From the NCBI RefSeq assembly GCF_900120155.1, contig NZ_LT635548.1:124001-188000 (forward strand): a DNA stretch of 64,000 bases, in the 5' to 3' direction. A model generated the notes under the pieces. The model saw only the letters and a list, made by a program, of their open reading frames with translations, did not search any database and was not told where the DNA came from. Positions within the stretch are counted from its first letter, which is position 1. Each line of letters starts with the position of its first letter. The position numbers were made by a program, and so were the translations under genes. The DNA comes from Clostridium sp. Marseille-P3244 (lineage in GTDB: Bacteria; Bacillota; Clostridia; Lachnospirales; Lachnospiraceae). This document shows positions 44,750 through 53,149 of the stretch, piece after piece.

Positions 44750-45178
44750 TTATTCTACCGTCAATTCTTTTGTACAGTCGGAAATCTCGACTCCGTACTC
44801 GCCTTCGTATCCCGTGTAAGGAATCCTGTGCTGCATATGCGCCTTTACCGTATGCGTACTTCCTTTTTCCAGTCCCTTGTAATTTACTACACGGATCACT
44901 GCGTCCTCCCGGATATGCCAGTACTCCGCGAACAGTTCGCTCAGCTCCGACAGCAGGAACTGTTTTCCATTCAGATGGAACTCCACGCTTTCATCTGGAA
45001 CGCGTTCTCCGTCAACCTCAAAATACAGTTCTTCTATGCAGCTTAAATATGTCCCCCTGTATGTGGGATAATGGATGCAGAACTCATATGCGTAGTCGAT
45101 TCCCTCCACACTTACATTGCGGATCGGAGCATCACACACCATATAGACGTCCCACTGCGCAAACTGCGACATAAACAT
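44750..45178 (-). CDS. DUF6379-like protein, candidate C-glycoside deglycosidase beta subunit
   Basis: A 142-aa beta-rich protein without signal peptide. The segments VCDAPIRNV, FCIHYPTYRGTYLSCIEEL and YFEVDGERVP are typical of the small subunit annotated as C-glycoside deglycosidase beta (DUF6379), which completes the active site of the TIM-barrel subunit. It sits between two TIM-barrel genes, 18 bases before the downstream one. Several start codons are possible; the ATG at 45178, seven bases after AGGAGG, has the best spacing. Confidence rests on recall of the family, not on a search. Confidence 0.62.
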   Translation of the reverse strand: MFMSQFAQWDVYMVCDAPIRNVSVEGIDYAYEFCIHYPTYRGTYLSCIEELYFEVDGERVPDESVEFHLNGKQFLLSELSELFAEYWHIREDAVIRVVNYKGLEKGSTHTVKAHMQHRIPYTGYEGEYGVEISDCTKELTVE

Positions 45179-45189
45179 AACCATACCTC

Positions 45190-46107
45190 CTAATCAATCA
45201 GAAAATTTTCGATATACCGTTTTGAAAGTATCAGCGAATTGTAAACATCTTTCTTTGTTTTCTCAAATGCCTTGTCCTCGATCTCCAGGCAGATATAACC
45301 GTCATATCCGATATCCGTCAGAGCGCTCATATATTTCCCCCAGTCCACATCACCAAGCCCGGGAAGCTTCGGAGACATATATTCCAGCGGATACGCCAAT
45401 GTGCCGGTGCGTTTCAGTTTTTCCGGATAAAGCTTGATGTCCTTGATATGTACATGGAAGATTTTGTCTTTATATTTGTAGATAGGTTCGATATAATCCA
45501 TCATCTGCCACACGAAATGGGAGGGATCATAAGTGATTCCCAGATATTCACTGGGGAGAATCTCAAAAATCCTGTCCCAGTTGGCAGGGCTTGTAAAGAG
45601 ATTCTGTCCGCCCGGCCACTGGTCCGCTCCGAACAGCATCGGACAGTTTTCTATCGCGATCCTGACGTTGCTGGCTTCTGCCGCCTTCAGGATCTCCGGC
45701 CATACCTGAGCCACCACTTTCAGGTTTTCCTCTACCGTAGCATTCTGCACCCGTCCGATAAACGTAGTGACCATCCCGACGCCAAGCCGGTCCGCGGCCA
45801 GGATAACCTTTTTCAGATGACTGATGATCTCCTCTCTTCTGACCGGATCCGCTTCAAGTACATTCGGATAATATGCCAGGGTTGCTATCTCAATGCCTTT
45901 CTCCCCGCAGTACGCCAGAATCTCCCCGGCGCGTTTCGGATCCAGTGTGTCAACATCGATGTGCGTCACTCCTGCATACCGTCTTTCCGCCTTTCCAACC
46001 GGCCAGCACGCCGTTTCCAGGCACCGGAATTTCTGCTCTGCTGCAAAATCAACAACCTGCTCAAAATTCTCGTCTTCAAGAATTGCTGTCACAAATCCCA
46101 ATTTCAT
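45190..46107 (-). CDS. Sugar phosphate isomerase/epimerase (IolE/IolI-like TIM barrel)
   Basis: A 305-aa xylose-isomerase-like barrel. Metal ligands can be read as Glu in VRIAIENCPM, Asp in GITYDPSHFVWQ, His in IFHVHIKDIK and Glu in YICLEIED. The family contains keto-sugar epimerases, dehydratases and isomerases and very often partners Gfo/Idh/MocA oxidoreductases, as here (21 bases upstream). A plausible job is processing the 3-oxo-sugar released from the glycoside. It is not closely similar by eye to the alpha-like barrel at 43772, so the two should have different reactions. The start is the ATG at 46107, eight bases after AGAGG. Confidence 0.82.
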   Translation of the reverse strand: MKLGFVTAILEDENFEQVVDFAAEQKFRCLETACWPVGKAERRYAGVTHIDVDTLDPKRAGEILAYCGEKGIEIATLAYYPNVLEADPVRREEIISHLKKVILAADRLGVGMVTTFIGRVQNATVEENLKVVAQVWPEILKAAEASNVRIAIENCPMLFGADQWPGGQNLFTSPANWDRIFEILPSEYLGITYDPSHFVWQMMDYIEPIYKYKDKIFHVHIKDIKLYPEKLKRTGTLAYPLEYMSPKLPGLGDVDWGKYMSALTDIGYDGYICLEIEDKAFEKTKKDVYNSLILSKRYIENFLID

Positions 46108-46128
46108 TGCTTTCACCTCTTATCCTTT

Positions 46129-47259
46129 TTACCGGGTCTCTACCCAGCATTTTTTCTGCGCGCTCTCAAAAATCTTATCGCACAGCACCATATCTCTCAG
46201 TCCGTCTTCCAGGCCTGCATAATCATAATCTCCCGGAACTTCCAGGCTCGTGTAGAATTGGCGGAAGACATTTTTGAACGCGTCCGGGAACCCCTCGATA
46301 TGCCCTGACGGATAGGATGCCAGTTTCGCCGGTCCTGCGTGCATCAGTGACGCATCCTTTGTCAGGATCTCATTGGGCTTGTCTCTGTAGCCGATCCAGA
46401 GATCGTTCAGATCCTCTGAAGTCCAGGAAAGAGACTTCCTGCTTCCCGCGATATGCAGGGTAGTCGTATTCTTTCTTCCTGCAGTGACCATAGAGAAAAT
46501 GGCTGTCCCTACTGCCCCGCCTTCCGTCTCAAACATGATCACGGCGATATCTTCCGTGTCAATGGGAAGATCCTCATACTCTGCAGCCTCGGCCTTCTGG
46601 AACGTCTCCACCTTTTTCAGAGGTTTCTTCCGTACCGGGTAAACCGTTTTAAAATCCGCGTTGATCCGCACGATCTTCTGTCCGGTGACAAACTCCGCCA
46701 GATCGACCCAGTGGGAGCCGATATCCGCCACAGCTCTTGTCTTTCCGGCCTGATCCTTCTCCAGTCTCCAGCTGTAATCTGTATCGTACAGAAGCCAGTC
46801 CTGGACATATTCGCCGTGCACGGAGAACACATCCCCCACTTCGCCGTCCGCTACGGCCCTGTGCATCTCATTGACCATGGGATAGAGGCGGTTGTGAAAA
46901 TTGACCACGCCTTTTATCCCCTTCTCTTTTGCCAGATTCACCAGCTCCTGTGCCTCTTCCACCGTTGTCGTAAAGGGTTTCTCACAGACGATATGAACGC
47001 CCTTTTCTATCGCGTATTTCGCGATATCGTAATGGGTATTGTTCGGAGTGCAGATGTGGATCACGTCCGGTTTTTCCTCATCGATCAGCGCGCGGTAGTC
47101 GCTGTACGCATGCGGAATATTCATGGCTACCGCCTTTTTCTCCACGTCCACAGCGTCACACAGCGCGCACACTTCCACGTTTCCCAGACGCCGCAGCATC
47201 TCCGTGTGTACCGAACCGATAAACCCTGCTCCTATCACCGCTGCTCTATATTGTTTCAT
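46129..47259 (-). CDS. Gfo/Idh/MocA-family NAD(P)-dependent sugar oxidoreductase
   Basis: A 376-aa dehydrogenase: Rossmann domain with GAGFIGSVH at 10-18, the catalytic-lysine motif CEKPF near residue 94, and the C-terminal substrate domain with ADIGSHWVDLAEF, where the His acts as acid/base. In C-glycoside pathways the equivalent enzyme (DgpA type) oxidises the sugar 3-hydroxyl, which labilises the C-C bond for the alpha/beta lyase; this role is inferred from the neighbours. Other family members act on inositol or trehalose-like sugars. GGAGGG precedes the ATG. Confidence 0.88.
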   Translation of the reverse strand: MKQYRAAVIGAGFIGSVHTEMLRRLGNVEVCALCDAVDVEKKAVAMNIPHAYSDYRALIDEEKPDVIHICTPNNTHYDIAKYAIEKGVHIVCEKPFTTTVEEAQELVNLAKEKGIKGVVNFHNRLYPMVNEMHRAVADGEVGDVFSVHGEYVQDWLLYDTDYSWRLEKDQAGKTRAVADIGSHWVDLAEFVTGQKIVRINADFKTVYPVRKKPLKKVETFQKAEAAEYEDLPIDTEDIAVIMFETEGGAVGTAIFSMVTAGRKNTTTLHIAGSRKSLSWTSEDLNDLWIGYRDKPNEILTKDASLMHAGPAKLASYPSGHIEGFPDAFKNVFRQFYTSLEVPGDYDYAGLEDGLRDMVLCDKIFESAQKKCWVETR

Positions 47260-47289
47260 GATTGATCCCTCCTGAAAAAATTTCTGTTC

Positions 47290-48171
47290 CTAGAACGGAT
47301 TCTCCCGCTCCCATTCCTGCTGCATCGTATTTCCCGGCTGGACCATAACCTCAACTTTATTCCCTTCCGGACAGATAATCCAGATGATCTCACACCTGTC
47401 CAGCCCGATATTCCCTTTTGCCGTATCATCAGCAGGAACCTTCACATCACGCATGAACGGCTGCGGGCAGCAGTGAAGTCCGTTTTTCCCCCATGCTTTG
47501 ACCGTATCGGTCACGCTGCATATCTGGACGGCAATGTGTCCCAGAAGATCATCATCGTATGTCGCCACAGTCTCCGGAGCTTTCAGAAGTTCCACATACT
47601 GACCGAACTCTCCGATCTCCATCTTTACAGAGCCGTTAGTTTTCTCAATAGCCGCCAGGCCCATACCCCGGAAATGCTTCTCCATCTTTTCCAGACTGTT
47701 CACATAGAGGGAAACTCCCGCAAGAGAGTTAAACAGTCTGTCCGCTTTCGCCTCATGCCCTTTCCTCTCTACGAGCCGGATCCTGGCCCCGTTCGGGTCT
47801 GTGATATATCCGTCTGTCACCTCAACCCCGCGTTCTTTGAGTTTCTGTATTGTCTCTTCCAGGCTGTCACATCCCAGAGCAAAAGATTCCAGCGGGGAGT
47901 CCTTGTGTCGCACGATCTTTTCTTTTTGAAACTCCGGCGGATTGATCGCTCCGTTAAACATCTCCAGATACTCCTCCGGGGCAATCCGCAGATAAGTCAG
48001 CCACTGTGTCTTATCCTCTTTTCCGTCGCTCATATCCAGCATTTCTCTGAACTGTCCGACATTCAGTTCAAACATCTGCTCAAATCCAAGTTTTTCACAG
48101 TAAAACTCCAGAGCCTTCTCATAATCATCTGCCTGAATCGAAATATGAAATAAATTTTTGATAACGCTCAT
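47290..48171 (-). CDS. Two-domain VOC (glyoxalase/extradiol-dioxygenase fold) protein
   Basis: A 293-aa protein made of two vicinal-oxygen-chelate modules: residues 1-135 (NLFHISIQADDYEKALEFY at the start) and 150-280 (GVSLYVNSLEKMEKHF, later EVMVQP). Candidate metal ligands include His9, a Glu in EYLEMFNG, His in LLGHIAVQ and Glu in NKVEVMVQ. VOC enzymes include glyoxalases, epimerases and ring-cleaving dioxygenases; the host is presumably anaerobic, so an isomerase or lyase role is likelier. It is not part of the deglycosidase clusters I know and is the least explained operon member. Confidence 0.75.
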   Translation of the reverse strand: MSVIKNLFHISIQADDYEKALEFYCEKLGFEQMFELNVGQFREMLDMSDGKEDKTQWLTYLRIAPEEYLEMFNGAINPPEFQKEKIVRHKDSPLESFALGCDSLEETIQKLKERGVEVTDGYITDPNGARIRLVERKGHEAKADRLFNSLAGVSLYVNSLEKMEKHFRGMGLAAIEKTNGSVKMEIGEFGQYVELLKAPETVATYDDDLLGHIAVQICSVTDTVKAWGKNGLHCCPQPFMRDVKVPADDTAKGNIGLDRCEIIWIICPEGNKVEVMVQPGNTMQQEWERENPF

Positions 48172-48207
48172 TTTCTTCCTGCCTCCTGCAATTTCTGTTA
48201 CCTGTGG

Positions 48208-49200
48208 TTACGCTTCCTGTACTTTCTTTACCCTGATCATATCAAGAAGTTTCGTCCCCTGTCTGTCAAGGATGATCGCCACAATAATGACCAGACCTTT
48301 CGCGATCTTCTGCCAGTTGGAATCAACGCCCAGAAGGTTCAGGGAGTTGGAGATAACCTGGATCAGCAGACACCCGATCAGCGTACCGAATACGTTGGCT
48401 TTCCCGCCTTCCATCGGAGTTCCTCCGATAACCACCGCAGCAACGGCATCCAGTTCCATTCCCGCTCCGGCACCTGTCTGAGCACTTGCAGTTCTTCCTG
48501 TCAGAAGGAGCGCTGCCATTCCGACGCACACGCCTGTAATAATATACACGGAATACATGATCTTTTTCGTGGGGATGCCGCAGACTCTGGCCGCTTTGCT
48601 GTTGCCTCCGCACGCCAGGGCGTATCTGCCGAATTTGGTCCGCTGCACTACAATGGCCATGATAATGACCAGTACAACCATGACGATGACCGGGAACGGG
48701 ATCCCCGCGATCTCACCGGTTCCGAAGAACAGGTACCAGTCCGGCAGTCCCGCCACACTTCTGGAGTTACACAGAAGCAGGTTCACACCCTGATAGATCA
48801 TTCCAGTGGCCAGTGTTACGATAAATGGAGCCAGATTGAACGCAGATGTGATAAAAGCATTCAAAAATCCACAAAATCCTCCGATCGCAAGGGCCGAAAT
48901 AATCACCACCGGGGCGCTCACGCCCGCTACTGACATCATCGCCGTCGCGATTCCGATCATTCCCAGCATATAACCTACAGACAGATCGATCATTCCGGAT
49001 GCCAGAACGAGAGTAAATCCGAGCGAAAGTGTACATGACGTACAGATCTGTCTTAGAATATTGGTCAGATTCCGGCTGGAGAAGAAATCATCCGTTAAAA
49101 ACGAAACGATAGCTACGAAAATGACCAGTATCACGATGGCCTTGTTATCCATTAATAATTGCAGGACTTTTTCACTGTCCATACTTCTCTTTTTATTCAT
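48208..49200 (-). CDS. Ribose-type ABC importer permease (RbsC-like)
   Basis: A 330-aa membrane protein with about eight to ten helices and the RbsC-type segments LVLASGMIDLSVGYMLGMIG, ALACGGNSKAARVCGI and ELDAVAAVVIGGTPMEGGK. It builds the homodimeric channel with the ATPase encoded 21 bases upstream and the binding protein. Family substrates are monosaccharides, autoinducer-2 or small glycosides; the operon context suggests a glycoside. Confidence 0.93.
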   Translation of the reverse strand: MNKKRSMDSEKVLQLLMDNKAIVILVIFVAIVSFLTDDFFSSRNLTNILRQICTSCTLSLGFTLVLASGMIDLSVGYMLGMIGIATAMMSVAGVSAPVVIISALAIGGFCGFLNAFITSAFNLAPFIVTLATGMIYQGVNLLLCNSRSVAGLPDWYLFFGTGEIAGIPFPVIVMVVLVIIMAIVVQRTKFGRYALACGGNSKAARVCGIPTKKIMYSVYIITGVCVGMAALLLTGRTASAQTGAGAGMELDAVAAVVIGGTPMEGGKANVFGTLIGCLLIQVISNSLNLLGVDSNWQKIAKGLVIIVAIILDRQGTKLLDMIRVKKVQEA

Positions 49201-49221
49201 TTCCTCCAGTTCCTTTCTTCA

Positions 49222-50715
49222 TCATCCTAAAGCGCTCTTTCCCAGCGTCTCCTGGGTCGCTTCTTCTTTTGAACATTCCAGTACGATCCTTCCGTCCCGC
49301 ATGACAAAAATACGGTCCGACATACCCAAAATCTCCGGCATTTCCGAAGACACAAGGATGATCGCCATTCCCTCTTCTGCCAGTTTCCCTATAATGGAAT
49401 AAATCTCGCTCTTTGCTCCCACGTCGATTCCCCTTGTAGGTTCATCCAGGATCAGGATCCTGGGAGCTGTCATGAGCCATCGGCCGATGATGGCTTTCTG
49501 CTGATTTCCTCCGGACAGAGACGTGATCAGCATATCCATGCTGGCTGCCTTGACTGTCATTTCTTTCATCATTGCGCCGACTTTCGTCCGCTCTTCTTTT
49601 TTATTGATGATTCCCGCTCTATTACAATACTGGCGCAGAGCCGCCAGGGACATGTTGTCTTTCACAGAAGCCGTCTTGATAATCCCGTAGTCCCTTCTGT
49701 CCTCTGTCACCATCGCCATGCCGTATTTTACGGCATCTTTCGGCGAATGGATCGCCACTTTCTTTCCATCGATATAAATCTCGCCGGACGAAATTTTGTC
49801 GATCCCGAAAATTCCTCTCATGGTCTCGCTTCTCCCGGCGCCCACCAGGCCTGAAAAGCCTATGATCTCCCCTTCTTTCACTGAAAACGAAATATCTTTG
49901 AACTTTTCTCCGGTCAGATTCCGGACTTCCAGGATCACTTCCTCTTTCTTGGAATTGATTTCCGGATACTGTTCTGTCATCGTCCGTCCGATGATCATTG
50001 TGACCAGTTCATCTTTGGACGTTTCACTGCACTCTCTTGTCCCGATATAATGGCCGTCTCTGTATACCGAAACTCTGTCGCTGATGCCGAGCAGTTCTTC
50101 TATCTTATGAGTAATAAAAATGATCGCTGTCCCGTTTTCCTTCAGTTTGCGGATTACTTCAAAAAGGATCTTCACTTCTTTATCTGACAGCGACGAAGTC
50201 GGCTCATCCATAATGATCACGTCAGAATCACAGGAAACCGCTCTGGCCAGTTCCACCAGCTGACACTGAGCCACTGTCAGCTCTGACACCAGCGCTTCCG
50301 TCGGGATATCCAGCTTCAGACGCTCTCTGAGAAGTTTTTCTGTCTCGCGTGTTCTGTCTTTTTTGCTGATCAGGCATCCTTTCATGAACCTTTCTTCCCT
50401 GTACAGCCATATATTTTCTGAAACAGTCAGCGTCGGGATCAGGCTGATCTCCTGGTGGATCATGGAAATGCCTGAACGGATTGCTTCTGCGGGAGATTTG
50501 AAATTCACTTCTTTTCCCTTCAGAATAATCGTTCCCTCATCTTTTGGCAGGTCGCCCAGGATGATATTCATCATAGTAGATTTCCCGGCCCCGTTCTCGC
50601 CGATCACGGCATGGACCTCTCCGCGCCTTACCTCCAGGCTGACCTCGTCCAGCGCCTTCACCCCCAAAAAGCTTTTGGATAGTCCTTTCACTTCCAATAC
50701 AGTCTCTTGATCCAT
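49222..50715 (-). CDS. Ribose-type ABC importer ATP-binding protein (RbsA-like, two NBDs)
   Basis: A 497-aa fusion of two ABC domains. NBD1 has Walker A GENGAGKST (residues 37-45) and Walker B VIIMDEPTSSL. NBD2 has the usual degenerate Walker A GLVGAGRSE, signature LSGGNQQKAIIGRW and Walker B ILILDEPTRGIDVG. This is normal for RbsA/MglA proteins. AGGAGG precedes the ATG. It follows the binding-protein gene by 74 bases, a gap with room for a hairpin that would reduce downstream expression relative to the receptor. Confidence 0.94.
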   Translation of the reverse strand: MDQETVLEVKGLSKSFLGVKALDEVSLEVRRGEVHAVIGENGAGKSTMMNIILGDLPKDEGTIILKGKEVNFKSPAEAIRSGISMIHQEISLIPTLTVSENIWLYREERFMKGCLISKKDRTRETEKLLRERLKLDIPTEALVSELTVAQCQLVELARAVSCDSDVIIMDEPTSSLSDKEVKILFEVIRKLKENGTAIIFITHKIEELLGISDRVSVYRDGHYIGTRECSETSKDELVTMIIGRTMTEQYPEINSKKEEVILEVRNLTGEKFKDISFSVKEGEIIGFSGLVGAGRSETMRGIFGIDKISSGEIYIDGKKVAIHSPKDAVKYGMAMVTEDRRDYGIIKTASVKDNMSLAALRQYCNRAGIINKKEERTKVGAMMKEMTVKAASMDMLITSLSGGNQQKAIIGRWLMTAPRILILDEPTRGIDVGAKSEIYSIIGKLAEEGMAIILVSSEMPEILGMSDRIFVMRDGRIVLECSKEEATQETLGKSALG

Positions 50716-50789
50716 CGCTTTCCTCCTAAATAATCTGGAAGCGGGGAGCGTGCGGATCTCTCCGCAGCTCTCCGTTCTCTTGCCTGATC

Positions 50790-51785
50790 TTACTCGTTCT
50801 CACTTGTGACCAGGTAAAGATTTTCTGTAGTATATTTTACTTCGTTTGTATCCAGCTGTCCGGTCGCGCACTGTACCATAGCCTGTGCACAGTCATAAGC
50901 AACGCCGCCGAAATCGATACCCACTGTAGCCGCCTGGTCGCCGGACTCTACGTTCGATGTTCCGACATCGCTGGCATCGATGCCAAGGATGATCACATCA
51001 TCTCTTCCCGCCGCCTTGCAGGCATTGATAACGCCCTGTGCCTCGTCGTCATTCACACATGCGATCACATTGATCTCTGGATGAGAGATGAGCCAGTCTT
51101 CAGCCAGCGCCTGGGAATCATCTGTAAGGAAGTTTCCTTCGCCCTGGATCACAAGTTCAACATTGTCATGCTTGTCAACGAAATTCTCAACAAATCCTGC
51201 CGTTCTTTCTACTCCCGAAGTGTTGCCGGCATCACCTGTGATACACGCCACTTTATATTCTTCATTTTCATCGTAGATGCTTTCCATATATTCTGCCTGC
51301 ATCTGTCCGCATGCATAATTGCTGAATCCTTCATATAAGTAGGTGTACTCTACATCTCCCTCAACAGCCACGCCGATTCCGACCGGGATGCCCGCGTCGT
51401 TGCACGCATTAATCGCCGGGATAACTCCGCTGTCTCCCACGGAGTTCATGATATAGATCATGTCCGGATCTGTAGCGATCAGACTTTCCACATCGTCGAT
51501 CAGTTTTGTGATGTCTCCGTCCGCGTTTGTCAGTGTCGTCTCGATCTCATAGTCCGGGAAGTCATTTTCAAGACTCTCCGTTATGGCATTGGTCAGATTT
51601 GTCTGTCCGTCATCCAGGATCGCCCATGCCATTCCTATATTAAGGGTATTGTCGCCGCCTTCTTCTGCGCCGCTCTCGTTTTCTGTCGTGTTCTCTTCTG
51701 AATCCCCGTTGCTGCATGCCGCCATGGACATCATCATCGTCAGAGCAAGAACTGCCGCAAATATTCTTTTTTTCATCTTTTTCAT
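50790..51785 (-). CDS. Sugar-binding lipoprotein of the ribose-type importer (RbsB-like)
   Basis: A 331-aa substrate-binding protein. A lipoprotein signal peptide ends in MAAC (Cys about residue 24), followed by an acidic linker rich in Glu, Asn and Gly, then a type I periplasmic-binding fold starting TLNIGMAWAILDDGQTN. Aromatic and acidic residues around DPDMIYIMNSVGDSG and ACVNDDEAQG line the expected ligand cleft. It is the first gene of the nine-gene operon, with a strong promoter and palindromes upstream. The ATG at 51785 is close to AGGAGG; the ATG three codons later is an alternative. Confidence 0.9.
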   Translation of the reverse strand: MKKMKKRIFAAVLALTMMMSMAACSNGDSEENTTENESGAEEGGDNTLNIGMAWAILDDGQTNLTNAITESLENDFPDYEIETTLTNADGDITKLIDDVESLIATDPDMIYIMNSVGDSGVIPAINACNDAGIPVGIGVAVEGDVEYTYLYEGFSNYACGQMQAEYMESIYDENEEYKVACITGDAGNTSGVERTAGFVENFVDKHDNVELVIQGEGNFLTDDSQALAEDWLISHPEINVIACVNDDEAQGVINACKAAGRDDVIILGIDASDVGTSNVESGDQAATVGIDFGGVAYDCAQAMVQCATGQLDTNEVKYTTENLYLVTSENE

Positions 51786-51804
51786 TTGCCTCCTTTTTCT
51801 TCCA

Positions 51805-51822
51805 TAATTTTCATGAAAATTA
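51805..51822. promoter_or_regulatory. LacI-type operator O1
   Basis: Perfect 18-bp palindrome TAATTTTCATGAAAATTA, about 20 bases upstream of the binding-protein start and downstream of its promoter. Its core ATTTTCATGAAAAT recurs exactly at 51960-51973. Confidence 0.75.
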
Positions 51823-51832
51823 CTTGGTGCTG

Positions 51833-51873
51833 TTTTCATGACAAATCATATATTTTCTTGCTTAATCTGTCAA
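51833..51873 (-). promoter_or_regulatory. Promoter of the glycoside operon with operator O3 over the start site
   Basis: TTGACA (51873-51868) and TATGAT (51850-51845) spaced 17 on the minus strand form a near-consensus promoter for the nine-gene operon. Directly downstream, 51833-51844 reads TTTTCATGACAA, an imperfect copy of the operator core with one broken pair, positioned over the expected transcription start. Confidence 0.75.
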
Positions 51874-51959
51874 TTATTTTTTCAAATGTCACAATATTAT
51901 CGTCTATTTGCTTAATATATATAAATATTTTTTGTTCATTGCGCACTACACTTTCAATA

Positions 51960-51973
51960 ATTTTCATGAAAAT
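51960..51973. promoter_or_regulatory. LacI-type operator O2
   Basis: ATTTTCATGAAAAT, identical to the core of O1, 155 bases away and about 125 bases upstream of the LacI start. It probably overlaps the regulator's own promoter and, with O1, allows looping and autoregulation. The remaining part of 51786-52098 is AT-rich DNA with no gene. Confidence 0.7.
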
Positions 51974-52098
51974 AATTTTTATGCAATATTTTTTTCATTT
52001 ATTTATTGCCATATTACGGTATTTTTCATATAATAAACAGAGACATCTACGGCATTATTTCTAGAAATATCAAAAAATGTTTTCAGGAGTTTATGAAA

Positions 52099-53121
52099 AT
52101 GTCAACAGGAAAGTTATCAATTTCAGAAATCGCAAAACAGGCCGGGACATCCATCACCACTGTCTCCCGGGCGCTCAATCATCCGGAGCTGGTAAAGGCC
52201 GAAACGGCCGAACGGATCAACCGGGCAATGGAACAACTGAATTATAAACCCAGGTTTACAAAAAAGAAGCCCACGCGGAAGTTGATCGTGATCAATATAC
52301 CTGAAATAACAAACCCCTTTTACAGTGAGATCATCCGTGGCATCGTATCTTCTGCGGAAAGCCATGACTATTATACGCTGATCCACCAGGATGCCCTGAA
52401 GGACGGTCAGTCCGTGGACAACTTCATCAATCTTCTGAAGGCAGTGAAAGCCTGCGGGACGATCCTCCTCTCCCCCCTGGAGAAAAAGTATTACGAACGG
52501 ATCGGTTCCCTGATCCCGATCGTACAGTGCTGTGAATACAATTCTGAAGAATATTCCTATGTCAGCATTGACGATTTTCAGGCGGCGTACAGCGTGATGA
52601 GCCACATCTATTCTCAGGGATGCCGGAAGATCATCTTCATCAACGGACCTCTGAAATATAAATACGCCCGGGAACGCCAGCGCGGATACGAAGCTTTTCT
52701 TGAGCAGAACGAACTGGTCCGCTCGGCAAACTGGACCATCAACCTGCCGGAAGTAAACTATGACACTGCATTCGCCTGCGTCTGTCAGCTGCTCACCTCC
52801 GCCTCACGGCCGGACGCCATTTTTACTTATTCCGATCTGGTCGCTGCTGCCGCACTGAAGGCTGCCAAGCTGCATGATATCAATGTCCCCGAAGATCTGG
52901 TCATCGTCGGATTTGATAACATCAATATTTCTTCCATCTGTGATCCGGCAATCACCACCGTAAACCAGCCGCAGTTTCAGCTGGGCTATACTTCCGGAGA
53001 GATCATTCACGAACACATCAGCTCCCCAACTGCTTACATGCAGAAGGTGCTGCTGAAAACGGAACTAATCATACGTGACTCTTCCGTTCCTTCCAAACAG
53101 AACACGGAACTTGCTATTTGA
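52099..53121 (+). CDS. LacI-family transcriptional regulator
   Basis: A 340-aa regulator: N-terminal HTH (LSISEIAKQAGTSITTVSRALNHPELV, residues about 5-30) with hinge helix (AETAERINRAMEQLNYKP), then a sugar-binding core with NPFYSEIIRGI and the dimerisation and effector segments DLVIVGFDNINISS. The ATG at 52099 has AGGAG nine bases upstream; the ATG two codons earlier is too close. Divergent from the glycoside operon and convergent with nothing; the isomerase gene follows 28 bases later on the same strand. It should repress both directions through the CATGAAAA palindromes until a sugar or glycoside is bound. Confidence 0.92.
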   Translation: MSTGKLSISEIAKQAGTSITTVSRALNHPELVKAETAERINRAMEQLNYKPRFTKKKPTRKLIVINIPEITNPFYSEIIRGIVSSAESHDYYTLIHQDALKDGQSVDNFINLLKAVKACGTILLSPLEKKYYERIGSLIPIVQCCEYNSEEYSYVSIDDFQAAYSVMSHIYSQGCRKIIFINGPLKYKYARERQRGYEAFLEQNELVRSANWTINLPEVNYDTAFACVCQLLTSASRPDAIFTYSDLVAAAALKAAKLHDINVPEDLVIVGFDNINISSICDPAITTVNQPQFQLGYTSGEIIHEHISSPTAYMQKVLLKTELIIRDSSVPSKQNTELAI

Positions 53122-53149
53122 ATTTTTATTTATAGAAGGAGGATTTTTT

